The notes under the pieces: model-generated
What the model was told of the DNA's origin: nothing
The model's database searches: none
What the model saw: only the letters and a program-made list of their open reading frames with translations
Part shown: in pieces, positions 1-8,716 of the stretch
How the letters are laid out: each line of letters opens with the position of its first letter
Position numbering within the stretch: position 1 is the first letter of the stretch
Made by a program: the position numbers and the translations under genes
Assembly: GCF_022770205.1 (NCBI RefSeq)
Contig: NZ_JALEIK010000038.1
Coordinates: 1 to 64,000 of the forward strand
Source: Helicobacter sp.
Lineage (GTDB): Bacteria > Campylobacterota > Campylobacteria > Campylobacterales > Helicobacteraceae
DNA length: 64,000 nt
Reading direction: 5' to 3'

Positions 1-498
1 TGGTAAAGTAGGACGGTGCGGAGATGAGAGTGTAATAGAATGTGTTAAAAGAGATTCTTTCTTGTGTGCTACATTTACTAATCTTTGTTCTTACTTTATT
101 CTTGTCTTTTAGAATTGTATTATTTTTATAGGGTTAAAAAAGAAATTAAAATCCAAAGTTAATCAAGGCAATTATTAATTGTTATGAGATTTAAGATTGC
201 AGCAGTATTATCAAACCCCATTTAAAAACGAAGTTTCTGCAAATGAAAACCAAGTTTAGTAAAAACTTAGATTTCATTTGCAGATTTGTGCAATGCAATG
301 CTTGCGCGTCTGTTAATTTTGCAAAATAATATTTTCTTTCGCTTGTGTGAGATTTGTAGTTAATGTTACCTTAAGCTTTTAGAAGAAGATTCAGCAAAGC
401 TTCTAAAAAGAACTTCTCTAAAATTAGCAGATGGATTGATGCGGATATAAAAAATGGATTCCAACTTTTAATAATAATTGAGTTAGAAAAAGATTCTG
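1..498. other. Gene-free left edge
   Basis: No convincing gene is visible in these 498 bases. A frame open from the window edge runs to a TAG at 110-112 on the plus strand (37 codons), but it resembles nothing I recognise and could be chance. The stretch is AT-rich and contains the perfect inverted repeat at 236-284. It lies downstream of the minus-strand glycosyltransferase gene, so it may be that gene's 3' untranslated region or remains of a lost gene. Confidence 0.4.
236..284. repeat. Long hairpin-forming inverted repeat
   Basis: A perfect 13-base inverted repeat has arms at 236-248 (TCTGCAAATGAAA) and 272-284. Inside it is a second stem, AAGTTT at 252-257 with AAACTT at 263-268, around a five-base loop. 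The whole forms a 49-nt two-stage hairpin. No clean T-tract follows on either strand, so an intrinsic terminator is possible but not clear. It could equally be a recombination or mobile-element remnant. Confidence 0.6.
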
Positions 499-1428
499 CT
501 ATTTTTCAATGCGTTGGCGGATTTTTAGTTTTGGTAAGCAGGAAATGGGTAAGAATAAGCAAGCAAATACTTGGAGTGCAAGTAAATTTGGTCTAATTGC
601 TAGGCTTTGGAGAATTTTTTTTAACGCCCTTTTGCGATCTCCGCCTTGGCGGTAAAGAAGTGCAGCAGTGGCACAAAGCTTGGCAAGGTGCATAGGACAG
701 TATTTTAAACGCTCTCTGTAAAAAAGCAAAATGTCTTGTTCGTAGTTTTTTACCATTTCTAAAGGCTGGTATTTTAAGTTTTGTGTTAAAGATTCTGCGT
801 GGATTCTGTAAAATTTAAGGGGCTTATGCAGATAATAGCAAGGGCGATATTTATGGAGTTTTAGCCATAAAAGCCCCATATTGCCACGCTGTAAATTTTC
901 ATTAAAACGCCTTTGTCCTAAAAGTTTGCGCTCAAAAAGCGTAATAAACTCTCCATCTAATTGTCCGCATAAAACTTCTTGGAAGCTAATTTCACGCGAT
1001 TCATTTATTCCTTGCCCTGATAGAAACCCATCGTCACTTCTTGTGCAGTTTGCAATAATGATTCCATATTGGCGTTGAAAACTCAAATAAACATTAATCA
1101 TCTGTGAAATTGCTTCTTTAAAAAGCAAATCATCATCATCTAAAAGCATAATAAGCTCTCCGCTTGCGTGGTCTAAGCCGTTGTTGCGATTGCCTGCGCT
1201 ACCTTTAGTGTGAGCATTTTGCACAACTTTGATGTGGGGATTTTCTTGCGCGTATTCACAGGCGATATTAAAGGTATTATCGCTTGAACCATCATCGCTA
1301 ACAATAATCTCTAGGTTTGGATAATCTTGTTCTAGCAAGCTTTCAATGGATTCCGTGAAAAAATATTCACGATTGTAAGTTGTTAGAATAATGCTAACCT
1401 TTGGAAAATTTAGATTTAGTGTTTGCAT
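499..1428 (-). CDS. Family 2 glycosyltransferase
   Basis: A 309-residue GT-A fold glycosyltransferase predicted to transfer a sugar from a nucleotide-sugar donor, probably to lipooligosaccharide or another surface glycan. The N-terminus shows the GT2 signature VSIILTTYNR at about residue 11 and SDDGSSDNT near 45. A metal-binding acidic run LLDDDD lies near 95-100. The C-terminal third is basic and helical without obvious membrane spans, so a cytoplasmic membrane-associated enzyme is likely. The gene stands alone between yifB and the gene-free left edge, without other glycan genes in view, so acceptor and sugar cannot be inferred. Family assignment is firm; substrate is unknown. Confidence 0.85.
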   Translation of the reverse strand: MQTLNLNFPKVSIILTTYNREYFFTESIESLLEQDYPNLEIIVSDDGSSDNTFNIACEYAQENPHIKVVQNAHTKGSAGNRNNGLDHASGELIMLLDDDDLLFKEAISQMINVYLSFQRQYGIIIANCTRSDDGFLSGQGINESREISFQEVLCGQLDGEFITLFERKLLGQRRFNENLQRGNMGLLWLKLHKYRPCYYLHKPLKFYRIHAESLTQNLKYQPLEMVKNYEQDILLFYRERLKYCPMHLAKLCATAALLYRQGGDRKRALKKILQSLAIRPNLLALQVFACLFLPISCLPKLKIRQRIEK

Positions 1429-1596
1429 TAGAGAATATCCTTTTGAGATTCCAAGCGTTTTAGGGAAAGAGTAATTGGACTTGAGTGTTGTAGAATAAAA
1501 TGTTTAAGAGAAAGGAATAATAATCCATACAGATAATAGGGATAGAGAATACATTTTAGCTTAGAAAACATAGAAACCTTAACATTTTTAAAGCGT

Positions 1597-1602
1597 ATTA
1601 TA
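1597..1602 (-). promoter_or_regulatory. Candidate -10 box for glycosyltransferase gene
   Basis: TATAAT on the minus strand lies 169 bases upstream of the glycosyltransferase start, in the gap after yifB. It would give a long leader of about 160 nt. No -35 element is evident, which is usual in Campylobacterota. Position alone supports it. Confidence 0.3.
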
Positions 1603-1625
1603 GGATAAATTTAATATGAAATTTT

Positions 1626-3143
1626 TTAAATGCGACGAAAACTTAATGCTTCTAACAAATGCGATTTTTTAATGTGCTTACTCCCATCTAAGTCTGCAAT
1701 ACTGCGTGCAATGCGTAAGATTTTATCACTCCCGCGTTTTGAGATTCCAAATTTTTCAATGGCTTTTTCTAAAATTTCTTGTTCTTCTTGTAAGAGGGTG
1801 CAAAAGTGTGTTAATTCCACGCCTTGTAATCTTGCATTCAAGCAAGTCTGTTTGCGTTCTTGTTGGAATCTAAAAGCTTCTAATACTTGCTTTTGTAAGG
1901 TTTTAGAATCTATGCGCTGTGTAGTATTTTTAGATTCTAATTGCGTGTTTTCCTGCATTGTTACAAATAAATCTATGCGATCCCAAAGGGGTTCTGAAAT
2001 TTTGGATTTGTAAGCATTGATTTCTTTTTGATTGCAACGGCATTCTTTAGTAGGGCTTAAGAGATTTCCACAAGGGCAAGGATTCATTGCTGCTACAAAC
2101 ATAAAATCCGTAGGATAAGTGATTTTTGTTTGCAGTCTTGAAATGGTGAAATGGTGGTTTTCTAAAGGCTCACGCAGGGATTCTAAAATGCTTTTTGGAA
2201 AATGTGGGAGTTCATCAAAAAATAACACTCCTAAATTTGCAAGTCCAATTTCACCGGGTTTTATACTCTGTCCCACAGCACTGCCAAGAATGGCAGCTTT
2301 TGTTGCGCTATTGTGAGGATTTCTAAAAGGGCGATTAGGGGAGATTACAAGTGTTGTAGAAGCAAGTTGGAGCATTGCATTGAGGCTTAAAGGAGGTAAG
2401 ATATAAGGAATCCTAGAGGCAATCATACTCTTGCCACTGCCTGCACTGCCTTCAAAAAGAATATTATGGAATCCGCAAGCCGCAATGAGCGCAGCACGCT
2501 TTGCACGCTCTTGTCCAACAATGTCTTGGAAGTCTAAGGGAAAATCTTGCGTGAAATAATAACGAGTGTTTTGGATGGTAAGGTGGGCAAAAGGCAAGGT
2601 GGAAGCATACATTTGCAAGGGAGGGGGATTTTGAATAATTTCTAGCGCATCTTTTAGCGATTCTGCATAATAGGCTTTGAGATTTGGAATCTTAGAATAA
2701 AATTCTTGTGCGCTTTTTGGCAAAATAAAAATGGAATCAGAGTTTGCATCTCCAAGAAGGGAGAACAGCAGGGGATAGATTGCGGGCGTGTCTTTAATGC
2801 GCCCATCTAGCCCTAATTCCCCAAAGGCAAAGATTTTTTGCGTTTGTGCGGTGGAATCTAATGTGTTGTGCAGGGCAATTAAGAGCGCAATGGGTAAATC
2901 ATAAAAGCTACCTTGTTTGGGTAAATCTGATGGAGAGAGATTAACGGTGATTTTAAGGGGCGGGAATTTAAAACCATTAGCCAAAAGTGAAGATTGCACT
3001 CTTTGGCGGGATTCTTGAATCGCATTGCCTGCAAGCCCTGTGATGGAGAAGGAAGGTAGAGCGCGTGTGAAACTAACTTCAACCTCAACCTCTCGTGCCT
3101 TAATGCCAACTTGTGCAGCGCAAAATAGTGTATTTATCCCCAT
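1626..3143 (-). CDS. comM: YifB/ComM-family Mg-chelatase-like AAA+ ATPase
   Basis: A 505-residue protein with the full YifB/ComM layout. An N-terminal Lon-protease-like subdomain (about 1-165) is followed by an AAA+ Mg-chelatase module. The Walker A motif GSAGSGKSM lies near residue 230, the Walker B segment LFFDELPHF near 305, and a four-cysteine zinc-like motif (CPCGN, CRCN) near 355-370. ComM is a hexameric helicase that promotes branch migration during integration of transformed DNA. The start is an ATG preceded by AGGA at good spacing. The length matches the family. The gene is probably monocistronic. With dprA elsewhere in the window it fits a naturally competent organism. Confidence 0.9.
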   Translation of the reverse strand: MGINTLFCAAQVGIKAREVEVEVSFTRALPSFSITGLAGNAIQESRQRVQSSLLANGFKFPPLKITVNLSPSDLPKQGSFYDLPIALLIALHNTLDSTAQTQKIFAFGELGLDGRIKDTPAIYPLLFSLLGDANSDSIFILPKSAQEFYSKIPNLKAYYAESLKDALEIIQNPPPLQMYASTLPFAHLTIQNTRYYFTQDFPLDFQDIVGQERAKRAALIAACGFHNILFEGSAGSGKSMIASRIPYILPPLSLNAMLQLASTTLVISPNRPFRNPHNSATKAAILGSAVGQSIKPGEIGLANLGVLFFDELPHFPKSILESLREPLENHHFTISRLQTKITYPTDFMFVAAMNPCPCGNLLSPTKECRCNQKEINAYKSKISEPLWDRIDLFVTMQENTQLESKNTTQRIDSKTLQKQVLEAFRFQQERKQTCLNARLQGVELTHFCTLLQEEQEILEKAIEKFGISKRGSDKILRIARSIADLDGSKHIKKSHLLEALSFRRI

Positions 3144-3305
3144 AAAGATTCCTAAAATAAAAATATTCTTAAGTCTAACAGGTTTGTCACAAAAAATAAG
3201 AAAATTTTTAAAAATTAAAAACTTTTGTCCAATTTATGTAACCATTTGTAATATTTATACAAAAATCGTGTAGCACTCTTTTTTGCAGTATGAGCGTTTA
3301 AAATT

Positions 3306-4442
3306 TTATACATTCTCTAATCCCGTATAAAAATTTTTATAAAATTGTAAAAATTCTCCTTTTAAAATTGCCTCTCTAGTATTTCTTACAAGGCTTAGAT
3401 AATAGGAAAGATTGTGGATGCTAGCAAGGCGGAAGTAGCTCATCTCTCCTGCGCGGAACAAATGGTGCAAATATGCACGCGTGTGGTTGGTACAAGTGTA
3501 GCAATTGCATTTGGAATCTAGTGGCTGTGTGTCAAACTTAAAGCGCGGGGATTTAATTGCAAGTTTCCCAAAATGCGTAAAAATCGTGCTATTTCTTGCA
3601 TTGCGCGTTGGCATCACGCAATCAAACATATCTACGCCTCTAGCGATTGCTTCTACAATGTCTTGTGGCGTGCCAACGCCCATTAAATAGCGCGGTTTTT
3701 CCTTTGGCAAAAGGGGGGTTGTAAAATCAAGTGTGGCATACATTTGCGCATTTGGTTCACCTACGGATAATCCGCCAATTGCATAGCCATCAAAATCCCC
3801 AAGACTTGTTAAATCCCTAGCACTTGCTTCTCTAAACTCCCTATCTATTCCGCCTTGCACGATTGCAAAAATATTGTTGGTTAGGGGTTTGCCATAATCT
3901 TTAGCATTTTGTTTTTTAAGATTGTGGTAGGTGATTGCCTCTTTTGCCCATTTTGTTGTGCGGTTTATGGACTCTAAAATGCGCTCTTTGCTAGCGGACA
4001 AGCCCACTAAATCGTCTAAAATCATCATAATATCGCTATTTAAGTTGTATTGAATCTCTAGCACTTTTTTAGGAGAGAAAAAATGCCTTGAGCCATCAAT
4101 GTGACTTTTAAAAAGGATTCCGTCTTCTTTGTGCTTGACATTAGAGTTTAGGCTAAAGGCTTGGAATCCTCCGCTATCTGTTAGGAAATTTCTAGGGAAT
4201 TTTGTAAAGTTATGCAATCCTCCAAGTTTTGCTACAATCTCATCTCCTGGGCGTAGATACAAATGGTAGGTGTTTGCTAAAATAATGGGTGCATTAAGCG
4301 TTAAAAGATCGTTAAAATCTAGTGCTTTGACGCTTGCTTGTGTGCCAACAGGCATAAAAATAGGTGTTGGCACTTCTCCGTGGGATAGTTTTAGGATTCC
4401 AGCGCGTGCGTTATTGTTTGTTTTTATTAGATTAAATTCCAT
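3306..4442 (-). CDS. tgt: Queuine tRNA-ribosyltransferase
   Basis: A 378-residue tRNA-guanine transglycosylase that exchanges guanine-34 of GUN-anticodon tRNAs for the queuosine precursor preQ1. Diagnostic motifs are present in order: the TIM-barrel start [11 protein letters not shown] near residue 26, LTDSGGFQ near 88 with the catalytic aspartate, GGLSVGEP near 222, the nucleophile region [15 protein letters not shown] near 268, and the C-terminal zinc site with CNCYTC and a downstream histidine. Length is normal. The ATG is preceded by AAAAGG. It is transcribed away from the neighbouring TrkA-type gene across a 54-base divergent intergenic region. Confidence 0.97.
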   Translation of the reverse strand: MEFNLIKTNNNARAGILKLSHGEVPTPIFMPVGTQASVKALDFNDLLTLNAPIILANTYHLYLRPGDEIVAKLGGLHNFTKFPRNFLTDSGGFQAFSLNSNVKHKEDGILFKSHIDGSRHFFSPKKVLEIQYNLNSDIMMILDDLVGLSASKERILESINRTTKWAKEAITYHNLKKQNAKDYGKPLTNNIFAIVQGGIDREFREASARDLTSLGDFDGYAIGGLSVGEPNAQMYATLDFTTPLLPKEKPRYLMGVGTPQDIVEAIARGVDMFDCVMPTRNARNSTIFTHFGKLAIKSPRFKFDTQPLDSKCNCYTCTNHTRAYLHHLFRAGEMSYFRLASIHNLSYYLSLVRNTREAILKGEFLQFYKNFYTGLENV

Positions 4443-4459
4443 TTTGCAACCTTTTTTGC

Positions 4460-4465
4460 TAGAAT
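4460..4465 (+). promoter_or_regulatory. Candidate -10 box for RCK-type gene
   Basis: TAGAAT preceded by TTTTTTGC, an extended -10 pattern common in Campylobacterota, ends 31 bases before the ATG at 4497. It is the only good -10 in the short divergent gap after tgt. Confidence 0.4.
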
Positions 4466-4496
4466 TTCGCTAGTTTTCAATAGCGTAAGGGAATGT

Positions 4497-5903
4497 ATGC
4501 GAAAAGTGCTTTTAGTTTTAAGTGGAATTGTAGCAAAAGAATTCCTAACAACTTTGATGTTAAAGCATTTGCATAAAAATGTGTATATTTTTGTTTCTTC
4601 AGATTCCAATCTTTTACCTAAAAATCTTCCCCAAGATAGCAAGGCGTATAACTTTGACCCTAGTTCTTCTAGCAAATTAAAAGAGATTCTAACTCCAGAA
4701 ATTGCAGATTGCTATGTGGTTTTAGAAGATATTAAAGAACGCGAAGCAGTGTATCATACGCTGCGTAGATATAATAAGATGTTGCAAATTACGATGCTAG
4801 GAGAGATTCCATTAGCAAGGAGTGATAAACAGCTGATAATGTTGAATGAGGCGCATTTACTTAGTAGTCGTTTGTTTGAAAAATTTCCCAATGTTCCAAA
4901 AACGACTAAAAGTATTGGCTTAGGAGAGGGCGAGATTATGCAGGTGAGTGTGCCTTTTGGTAGCCCTTATGCTTATCGTAGTGTAGGTGTCATTAAGCAA
5001 AAGATGTGGAAAATTGTTGCAATTTACCGCAACAATGGACTTATTTTGCCAAAATACTCTACAACGATTCTCCCTAATGACGCACTTTTGCTTGTAGGTG
5101 AGCCTGATACGCTTCGGGATATTTATCGCCGCATTAAAGAGGAATCTGGGCAGTTTCCAACACCTTTTGGGCGTGATGTAGTGCTATATTTTGATTTGCT
5201 ACATTCTAAGGATTTAGAGTATTATTTACACCAAACAATTTGGTTGTTTCAACTTTTTAAAAATAAACGCTTAGAAGTGTGTTTTCTAAACCCTACAAAT
5301 ATTGCAACAATAAGAAAAATTGAAAACCACCCCCTTTTAAACACGGGTGAGATTTCCTGGTCTATTGAATACCATAAGACTTCGTTGAAGGAGTTGGTGC
5401 AAAAGGATAGTGCAAGTAAAAATATTGGTTTAATTCTGCTAGAGGAGTATTGCTTTACGCGTTATCGTGGGTATTTACTAAACTTAGGGATTCCGCTTTT
5501 GAAGTTTGGCACACAGCCCTTAGATAGCTTAACACATAGTGTAGTGGTTTTACCAAAAGACACAGAAGAAGCGGAGAAAATTTCTTCTGTTGTCTTTGAT
5601 TTTTCTACACAATTGGGTTTGAAAATTTTACTTTATGATTTTGATCCTAATGAAGAAAACCACGGGCAAGCATTAGATTATTACAAGCACATTGCAAAAG
5701 TGTTTAATAAAAAGTTAGAAATTAATAATACAAGTCTGCAAAATCCAATCCTTTGGTTAAATTCTCAAAAGAATATGCTACAAATTTTACCTTTGAGAAA
5801 AGAGGGAGTAAAACGCAATCCACTCTTTTCAATGCGTGATGTGGAAAATCTAAGCGCATATTTGATTAAGATTCCACAACTTTTTGTGCCGATTTCTGTT
5901 TAA
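4497..5903 (+). CDS. TrkA/RCK-domain protein (COG3400-like)
   Basis: A 468-residue soluble protein. Residues 1-130 look like a Rossmann-type nucleotide-binding (TrkA-N) domain, opening with hydrophobic strand RKVLLVLSG and an acidic strand end near residue 37. Residues about 155-225 match an RCK_C/TrkA-C domain, including LILPKYSTTILPNDALLLVGEP-type spacing. The rest, about 230-468, has alternating strands and helices that I do not recognise; a second ligand-binding fold is possible. RCK proteins gate potassium transporters or channels in response to nucleotides, but no potassium channel gene is adjacent. This is the layout of the uncharacterised COG3400 family of Campylobacterota. Its end overlaps the convergent yraN by four bases. 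Confidence 0.7.
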   Translation: MRKVLLVLSGIVAKEFLTTLMLKHLHKNVYIFVSSDSNLLPKNLPQDSKAYNFDPSSSSKLKEILTPEIADCYVVLEDIKEREAVYHTLRRYNKMLQITMLGEIPLARSDKQLIMLNEAHLLSSRLFEKFPNVPKTTKSIGLGEGEIMQVSVPFGSPYAYRSVGVIKQKMWKIVAIYRNNGLILPKYSTTILPNDALLLVGEPDTLRDIYRRIKEESGQFPTPFGRDVVLYFDLLHSKDLEYYLHQTIWLFQLFKNKRLEVCFLNPTNIATIRKIENHPLLNTGEISWSIEYHKTSLKELVQKDSASKNIGLILLEEYCFTRYRGYLLNLGIPLLKFGTQPLDSLTHSVVVLPKDTEEAEKISSVVFDFSTQLGLKILLYDFDPNEENHGQALDYYKHIAKVFNKKLEINNTSLQNPILWLNSQKNMLQILPLRKEGVKRNPLFSMRDVENLSAYLIKIPQLFVPISV

Positions 5904-6268
5904 AAAAGTGTTAAATTTTCTATCCATTCTACACAAAAGGAATCGTTAAATGCGTCTTTGCTTAAAAGAATCGCACTAAGACAATAGGGCAAGCGCAACG
6001 GATTATTGCTTAGGTAAATGTGGATTGTTTTTGTGAGCCTTTTTAGCTTTTTGGGGCTGATATTATAGATGGGTTCAAATCCGATTCCGCTTTTGACTTC
6101 TATGAAATGCAACACTCCGTTTTTTCTAGCAATAATGTCTATTTCTCCAAAGCGTGTGCTGAAGTTGCACTCTAAGATTGCATAGCCTTCACTCTCTAAA
6201 AATGCGCAAGCAAAACTTTCGGCTTCTTTGCCCTTTTGTGTGGTGTTTATGGTGTCTTTATTTTTCAA
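5900..6268 (-). CDS. yraN: YraN family endonuclease-fold protein (UPF0102)
   Basis: A 122-residue member of the UPF0102/YraN family. It has the Holliday-junction-resolvase-like PD-(D/E)XK core: [12 protein letters not shown] near residue 14, RFGEIDIIA near 39 with the acidic residues, and IEVKSG near 56. Its true biochemical role is unsettled; a structure-specific nuclease is usually inferred from the fold. The start overlaps the end of hom by 11 bases, so the two are translationally coupled on the minus strand. Length is typical. Confidence 0.9.
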   Translation of the reverse strand: MKNKDTINTTQKGKEAESFACAFLESEGYAILECNFSTRFGEIDIIARKNGVLHFIEVKSGIGFEPIYNISPKKLKRLTKTIHIYLSNNPLRLPYCLSAILLSKDAFNDSFCVEWIENLTLF

Positions 6269-7520
6269 TGCGAATCATTGTTGGTGTTGCTTGCACCACT
6301 TCAAGCGCACTAATGCGCTCTATTGCAAGTTTAATTTCTGCTTCCTTACAAGTGTGGGTTGAGAGTAAAAGTGTGGAATAATGCTTATCGTTGTGCTGTA
6401 AAAGTGTGGCAATAGAGATTCCAACTTCTCCTAAGATTTTTGCAATTTGCGCTAAAACACCGGGTTTGTCTAGCACTAAAATGCGTAAATAATAGGCACT
6501 AATGATTGCATCAAGGGGTTTGAGTTTTAAAGCATTGCTTGTGGTTTTAAAACCTAGCATAGGAGAACTTTTAGTGCGTGCGATTTCAATAATGTCTGAA
6601 ATTACCGCACTTGCAGTTGCCATTCCTCCAGCTCCAGCACCATAATACAGCGTTTCGCCTACACAATCGCCAACCACGCTAATTGCATTCATCACGCCAT
6701 CCACTTTGCCTAGCATTGCATCTTTGGGCAAAAAAGTAGGATGCACGCGTAATTCAATAGAGTCGCCATCTTTTTTAGCGATTCCAAGGAGTTTTAGATG
6801 GTAGCCAAATTCCTTAGCAAAAGCAATGTCTTCTTGTGTGATATTTGTGATGCCTTCAATTAAGATATCACTAGGGCGTGCGTCAATTCCATAAGCAATG
6901 CTTGCAAGGATTAAAAGTTTGTGTGCAGCATCAAATCCATCCACATCAAAGCTAGGATCTGCTTCAGCATAGCCTAAATCCTGTGCTTCTTTTAACACTT
7001 CTTGGAATCCTACACCTTCTTCTTGCATTTTTGTTAAAATAAAATTGCAAGTGCCATTAATGATTCCGCGAATGCTTAAGATATGGTTTGCCCCTAATCC
7101 ATCGCGCAAGGCTTTGATGATGGGGATTCCACCTGCTACACTTGCTTCAAATCCTATGGGTAAATCCCCAGCAATTTGTTGTAAGGCATAGCGGTGGTAG
7201 GCTAGCATTGCTTTATTTGCTGTAATTAGGGCTTTGGAATTTCTTAGGGCTTTTTTGGCGATTTCAAAGGGGGCTTCCACACCTCCTGTAAGTTCTACTA
7301 CAATATCAATCTCAGGGTCATCTAGGATTTCATCAACATTATCTGTAAGAGGAAAATCAAAAATTTCACGTTTTTTTGAGAAGTCTTTTACTGCACCTTT
7401 TTTGATACAAATCGCACAGCCAGCACGCGCCGCAATGATTGCTTGGTTGTCTTTTAAAATCTTTACAACACTGCTACCAACAACGCCTAAGCCGATGATT
7501 CCTAAAGTGAGTTCCTTCAT
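6258..7520 (-). CDS. hom: Homoserine dehydrogenase
   Basis: A 420-residue NAD(P)-dependent homoserine dehydrogenase that reduces aspartate semialdehyde to homoserine, the branch point to threonine and methionine. Visible parts are an N-terminal Rossmann motif ([11 protein letters not shown], residues 8-18), the ANKAML region near 100, the catalytic GIINGTCN segment near 152, and a C-terminal ACT domain (about 345-415, starting [12 protein letters not shown]). The ACT domain suggests feedback control by threonine. The ATG at 7520 follows AAAAAGGG. It is first in a hom-yraN unit behind a -10 box at 7549-7554. Confidence 0.96.
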   Translation of the reverse strand: MKELTLGIIGLGVVGSSVVKILKDNQAIIAARAGCAICIKKGAVKDFSKKREIFDFPLTDNVDEILDDPEIDIVVELTGGVEAPFEIAKKALRNSKALITANKAMLAYHRYALQQIAGDLPIGFEASVAGGIPIIKALRDGLGANHILSIRGIINGTCNFILTKMQEEGVGFQEVLKEAQDLGYAEADPSFDVDGFDAAHKLLILASIAYGIDARPSDILIEGITNITQEDIAFAKEFGYHLKLLGIAKKDGDSIELRVHPTFLPKDAMLGKVDGVMNAISVVGDCVGETLYYGAGAGGMATASAVISDIIEIARTKSSPMLGFKTTSNALKLKPLDAIISAYYLRILVLDKPGVLAQIAKILGEVGISIATLLQHNDKHYSTLLLSTHTCKEAEIKLAIERISALEVVQATPTMIRIEK

Positions 7521-7548
7521 ACGCGCCCTTTTTGAAAACTAAAGAGCG

Positions 7549-7554
7549 ATTATA
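7549..7554 (-). promoter_or_regulatory. -10 box for hom-yraN
   Basis: TATAAT on the minus strand, 29 bases upstream of the hom ATG, in the 76-base divergent region shared with the STAS-like/lgt operon. Confidence 0.5.
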
Positions 7555-7565
7555 GCGTTTTTTGG

Positions 7566-7571
7566 TAAAAT
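7566..7571 (+). promoter_or_regulatory. -10 box for the STAS-like/lgt/ABC-F operon
   Basis: TAAAAT preceded by a T-run and GG, placed 26 bases before the TTG start at 7597. It faces away from the hom promoter, giving a compact back-to-back promoter pair. Confidence 0.45.
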
Positions 7572-7596
7572 GTGCTATTTGCTTTAAAGGTGAGTT

Positions 7597-7908
7597 TTGC
7601 GCATAGAACAGATTGAAGAGAATGCTTATATTTTACACGGAAAAATCAAAGAGCTTAGTGATTATCACGACTTAAAAACACTTTTGGAGAAACGCAAACA
7701 AGCCGGAGAGACGGAAGTGCTTTTTAAGATTCCACAGGCTAAAGAGATAAATTTTTTTATTCTTGGTTATTTGCTTAAGTTGGCGCGTAAAGATGGTTTT
7801 AGATTCCATCTTTTAGTGACTAGCCCTTATTTGTATGATCATTTGTATTGTCTAGGGTTGCACACATTTTTTGAGGTTCAAAATGACGGCGTGGAATTCT
7901 ATTTATAG
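7597..7908 (+). CDS. Small STAS-like protein upstream of lgt
   Basis: A 103-residue cytoplasmic protein that I do not recognise by name. Its pattern resembles a STAS (anti-sigma antagonist) domain. There is a strand pair at the start, a strand VLFKIP near 41, helix [12 protein letters not shown] near 56-67, strand HLLVTSP near 71, and a final helix-strand [17 protein letters not shown] near 79-95. The usual phosphorylated DSS/T turn is replaced by EINFF, so regulation by phosphorylation is unlikely. The start is TTG with AAAGG six bases upstream. Its 3' end overlaps the first 26 bases of lgt in another frame, so coupled translation is expected. The fold is inferred, not shown. Confidence 0.65.
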   Translation: MRIEQIEENAYILHGKIKELSDYHDLKTLLEKRKQAGETEVLFKIPQAKEINFFILGYLLKLARKDGFRFHLLVTSPYLYDHLYCLGLHTFFEVQNDGVEFYL

Positions 7909-8716
7909 CTCTTTTAATCCTGTTGCCTTCAGTCTATTTGGAATCTCTGTGCGTTGGTATGGATTAATGTATGTGCTTGCGCTTTTAGTTGCACTTTTTT
8001 TGGCAAAATGGATTGCAAAAAAAGATAAATATCTCCTTTCAAATACGCTTTTAGAGAGCTATTTTATTTGGGTTGAAATCGGTGTGATTTTAGGAGCGCG
8101 TTTGGGTTATATTATTTTTTACGATCCTTATACGAGTTATTATTTAAGCAATCCGTGGCAGATTTTTAATCCCTTTGATAGAGATGGAAATTTTATTGGA
8201 ATTAGTGGAATGAGTTTTCATGGTGCAGTGATTGGGTTTTTGATAGCAACAATAGTTTTTGTGCGCATTAAAGCGGTTAATTTTTGGCTTTTAGTGGATT
8301 TAGCAGGACTGAGTGTGCCGCTTGGTTATGTGTTTGGGCGCATTGGGAATTTTTTAAATCAAGAGCTTGTAGGCAGAGAGACAACAAGCAGTGTTGGAAT
8401 CTTAGTTGATGGAGTGCTGCGCCATCCAAGTCAGCTTTATGAAGCATTTTTAGAGGGGATTGTAGTGTTTGTTCTCTTGTATGCTTATCGTAAAAAAGCA
8501 CGCTTTATAGGGGAGATTGGAATCTTATATGGGATTTTATATTCTTTAATGCGCTTTATGGGGGAGTTTTTTAGAGAACCAGATTCCCAACTAGGGTTTA
8601 TCGCATTTGGGTGGCTAACGCAAGGGCAGTTATTATCTTTGTGTATCGGAGGATTCTGTCTTGTGCTTTTAATGTTTAAGCTAGCACAAAATAAAGGAGC
8701 AAAAGTAAATGGCTAA
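7883..8716 (+). CDS. lgt: Prolipoprotein diacylglyceryl transferase
   Basis: A 277-residue polytopic inner-membrane enzyme that moves diacylglycerol from phosphatidylglycerol to the lipobox cysteine of prolipoproteins. Signature segments are the N-terminal [16 protein letters not shown], the central GARLGYI, the conserved [11 protein letters not shown], and the Lgt signature [14 protein letters not shown] near residue 150, with REPDSQLG near 235. About seven membrane spans are visible. I chose the ATG at 7883 rather than a TTG at 7871 because the family starts with MxAWN and GAGG sits at correct spacing. It overlaps the preceding small gene by 26 bases and the following ABC-F gene by 8. Confidence 0.96.
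   Translation: MTAWNSIYSSFNPVAFSLFGISVRWYGLMYVLALLVALFLAKWIAKKDKYLLSNTLLESYFIWVEIGVILGARLGYIIFYDPYTSYYLSNPWQIFNPFDRDGNFIGISGMSFHGAVIGFLIATIVFVRIKAVNFWLLVDLAGLSVPLGYVFGRIGNFLNQELVGRETTSSVGILVDGVLRHPSQLYEAFLEGIVVFVLLYAYRKKARFIGEIGILYGILYSLMRFMGEFFREPDSQLGFIAFGWLTQGQLLSLCIGGFCLVLLMFKLAQNKGAKVNG

Noticed and set aside
2-112. Open frame from the left edge ending in TAG
   Set aside because: Only 37 codons, cysteine-rich with no recognisable motif, and cannot be distinguished from chance.
373-410. Second inverted repeat (TTTTAGAAG / CTTCTAAAA) near the left edge as a terminator
   Set aside because: Nine base pairs, AT-rich, no T-tract on either side after the stem; too weak to call.
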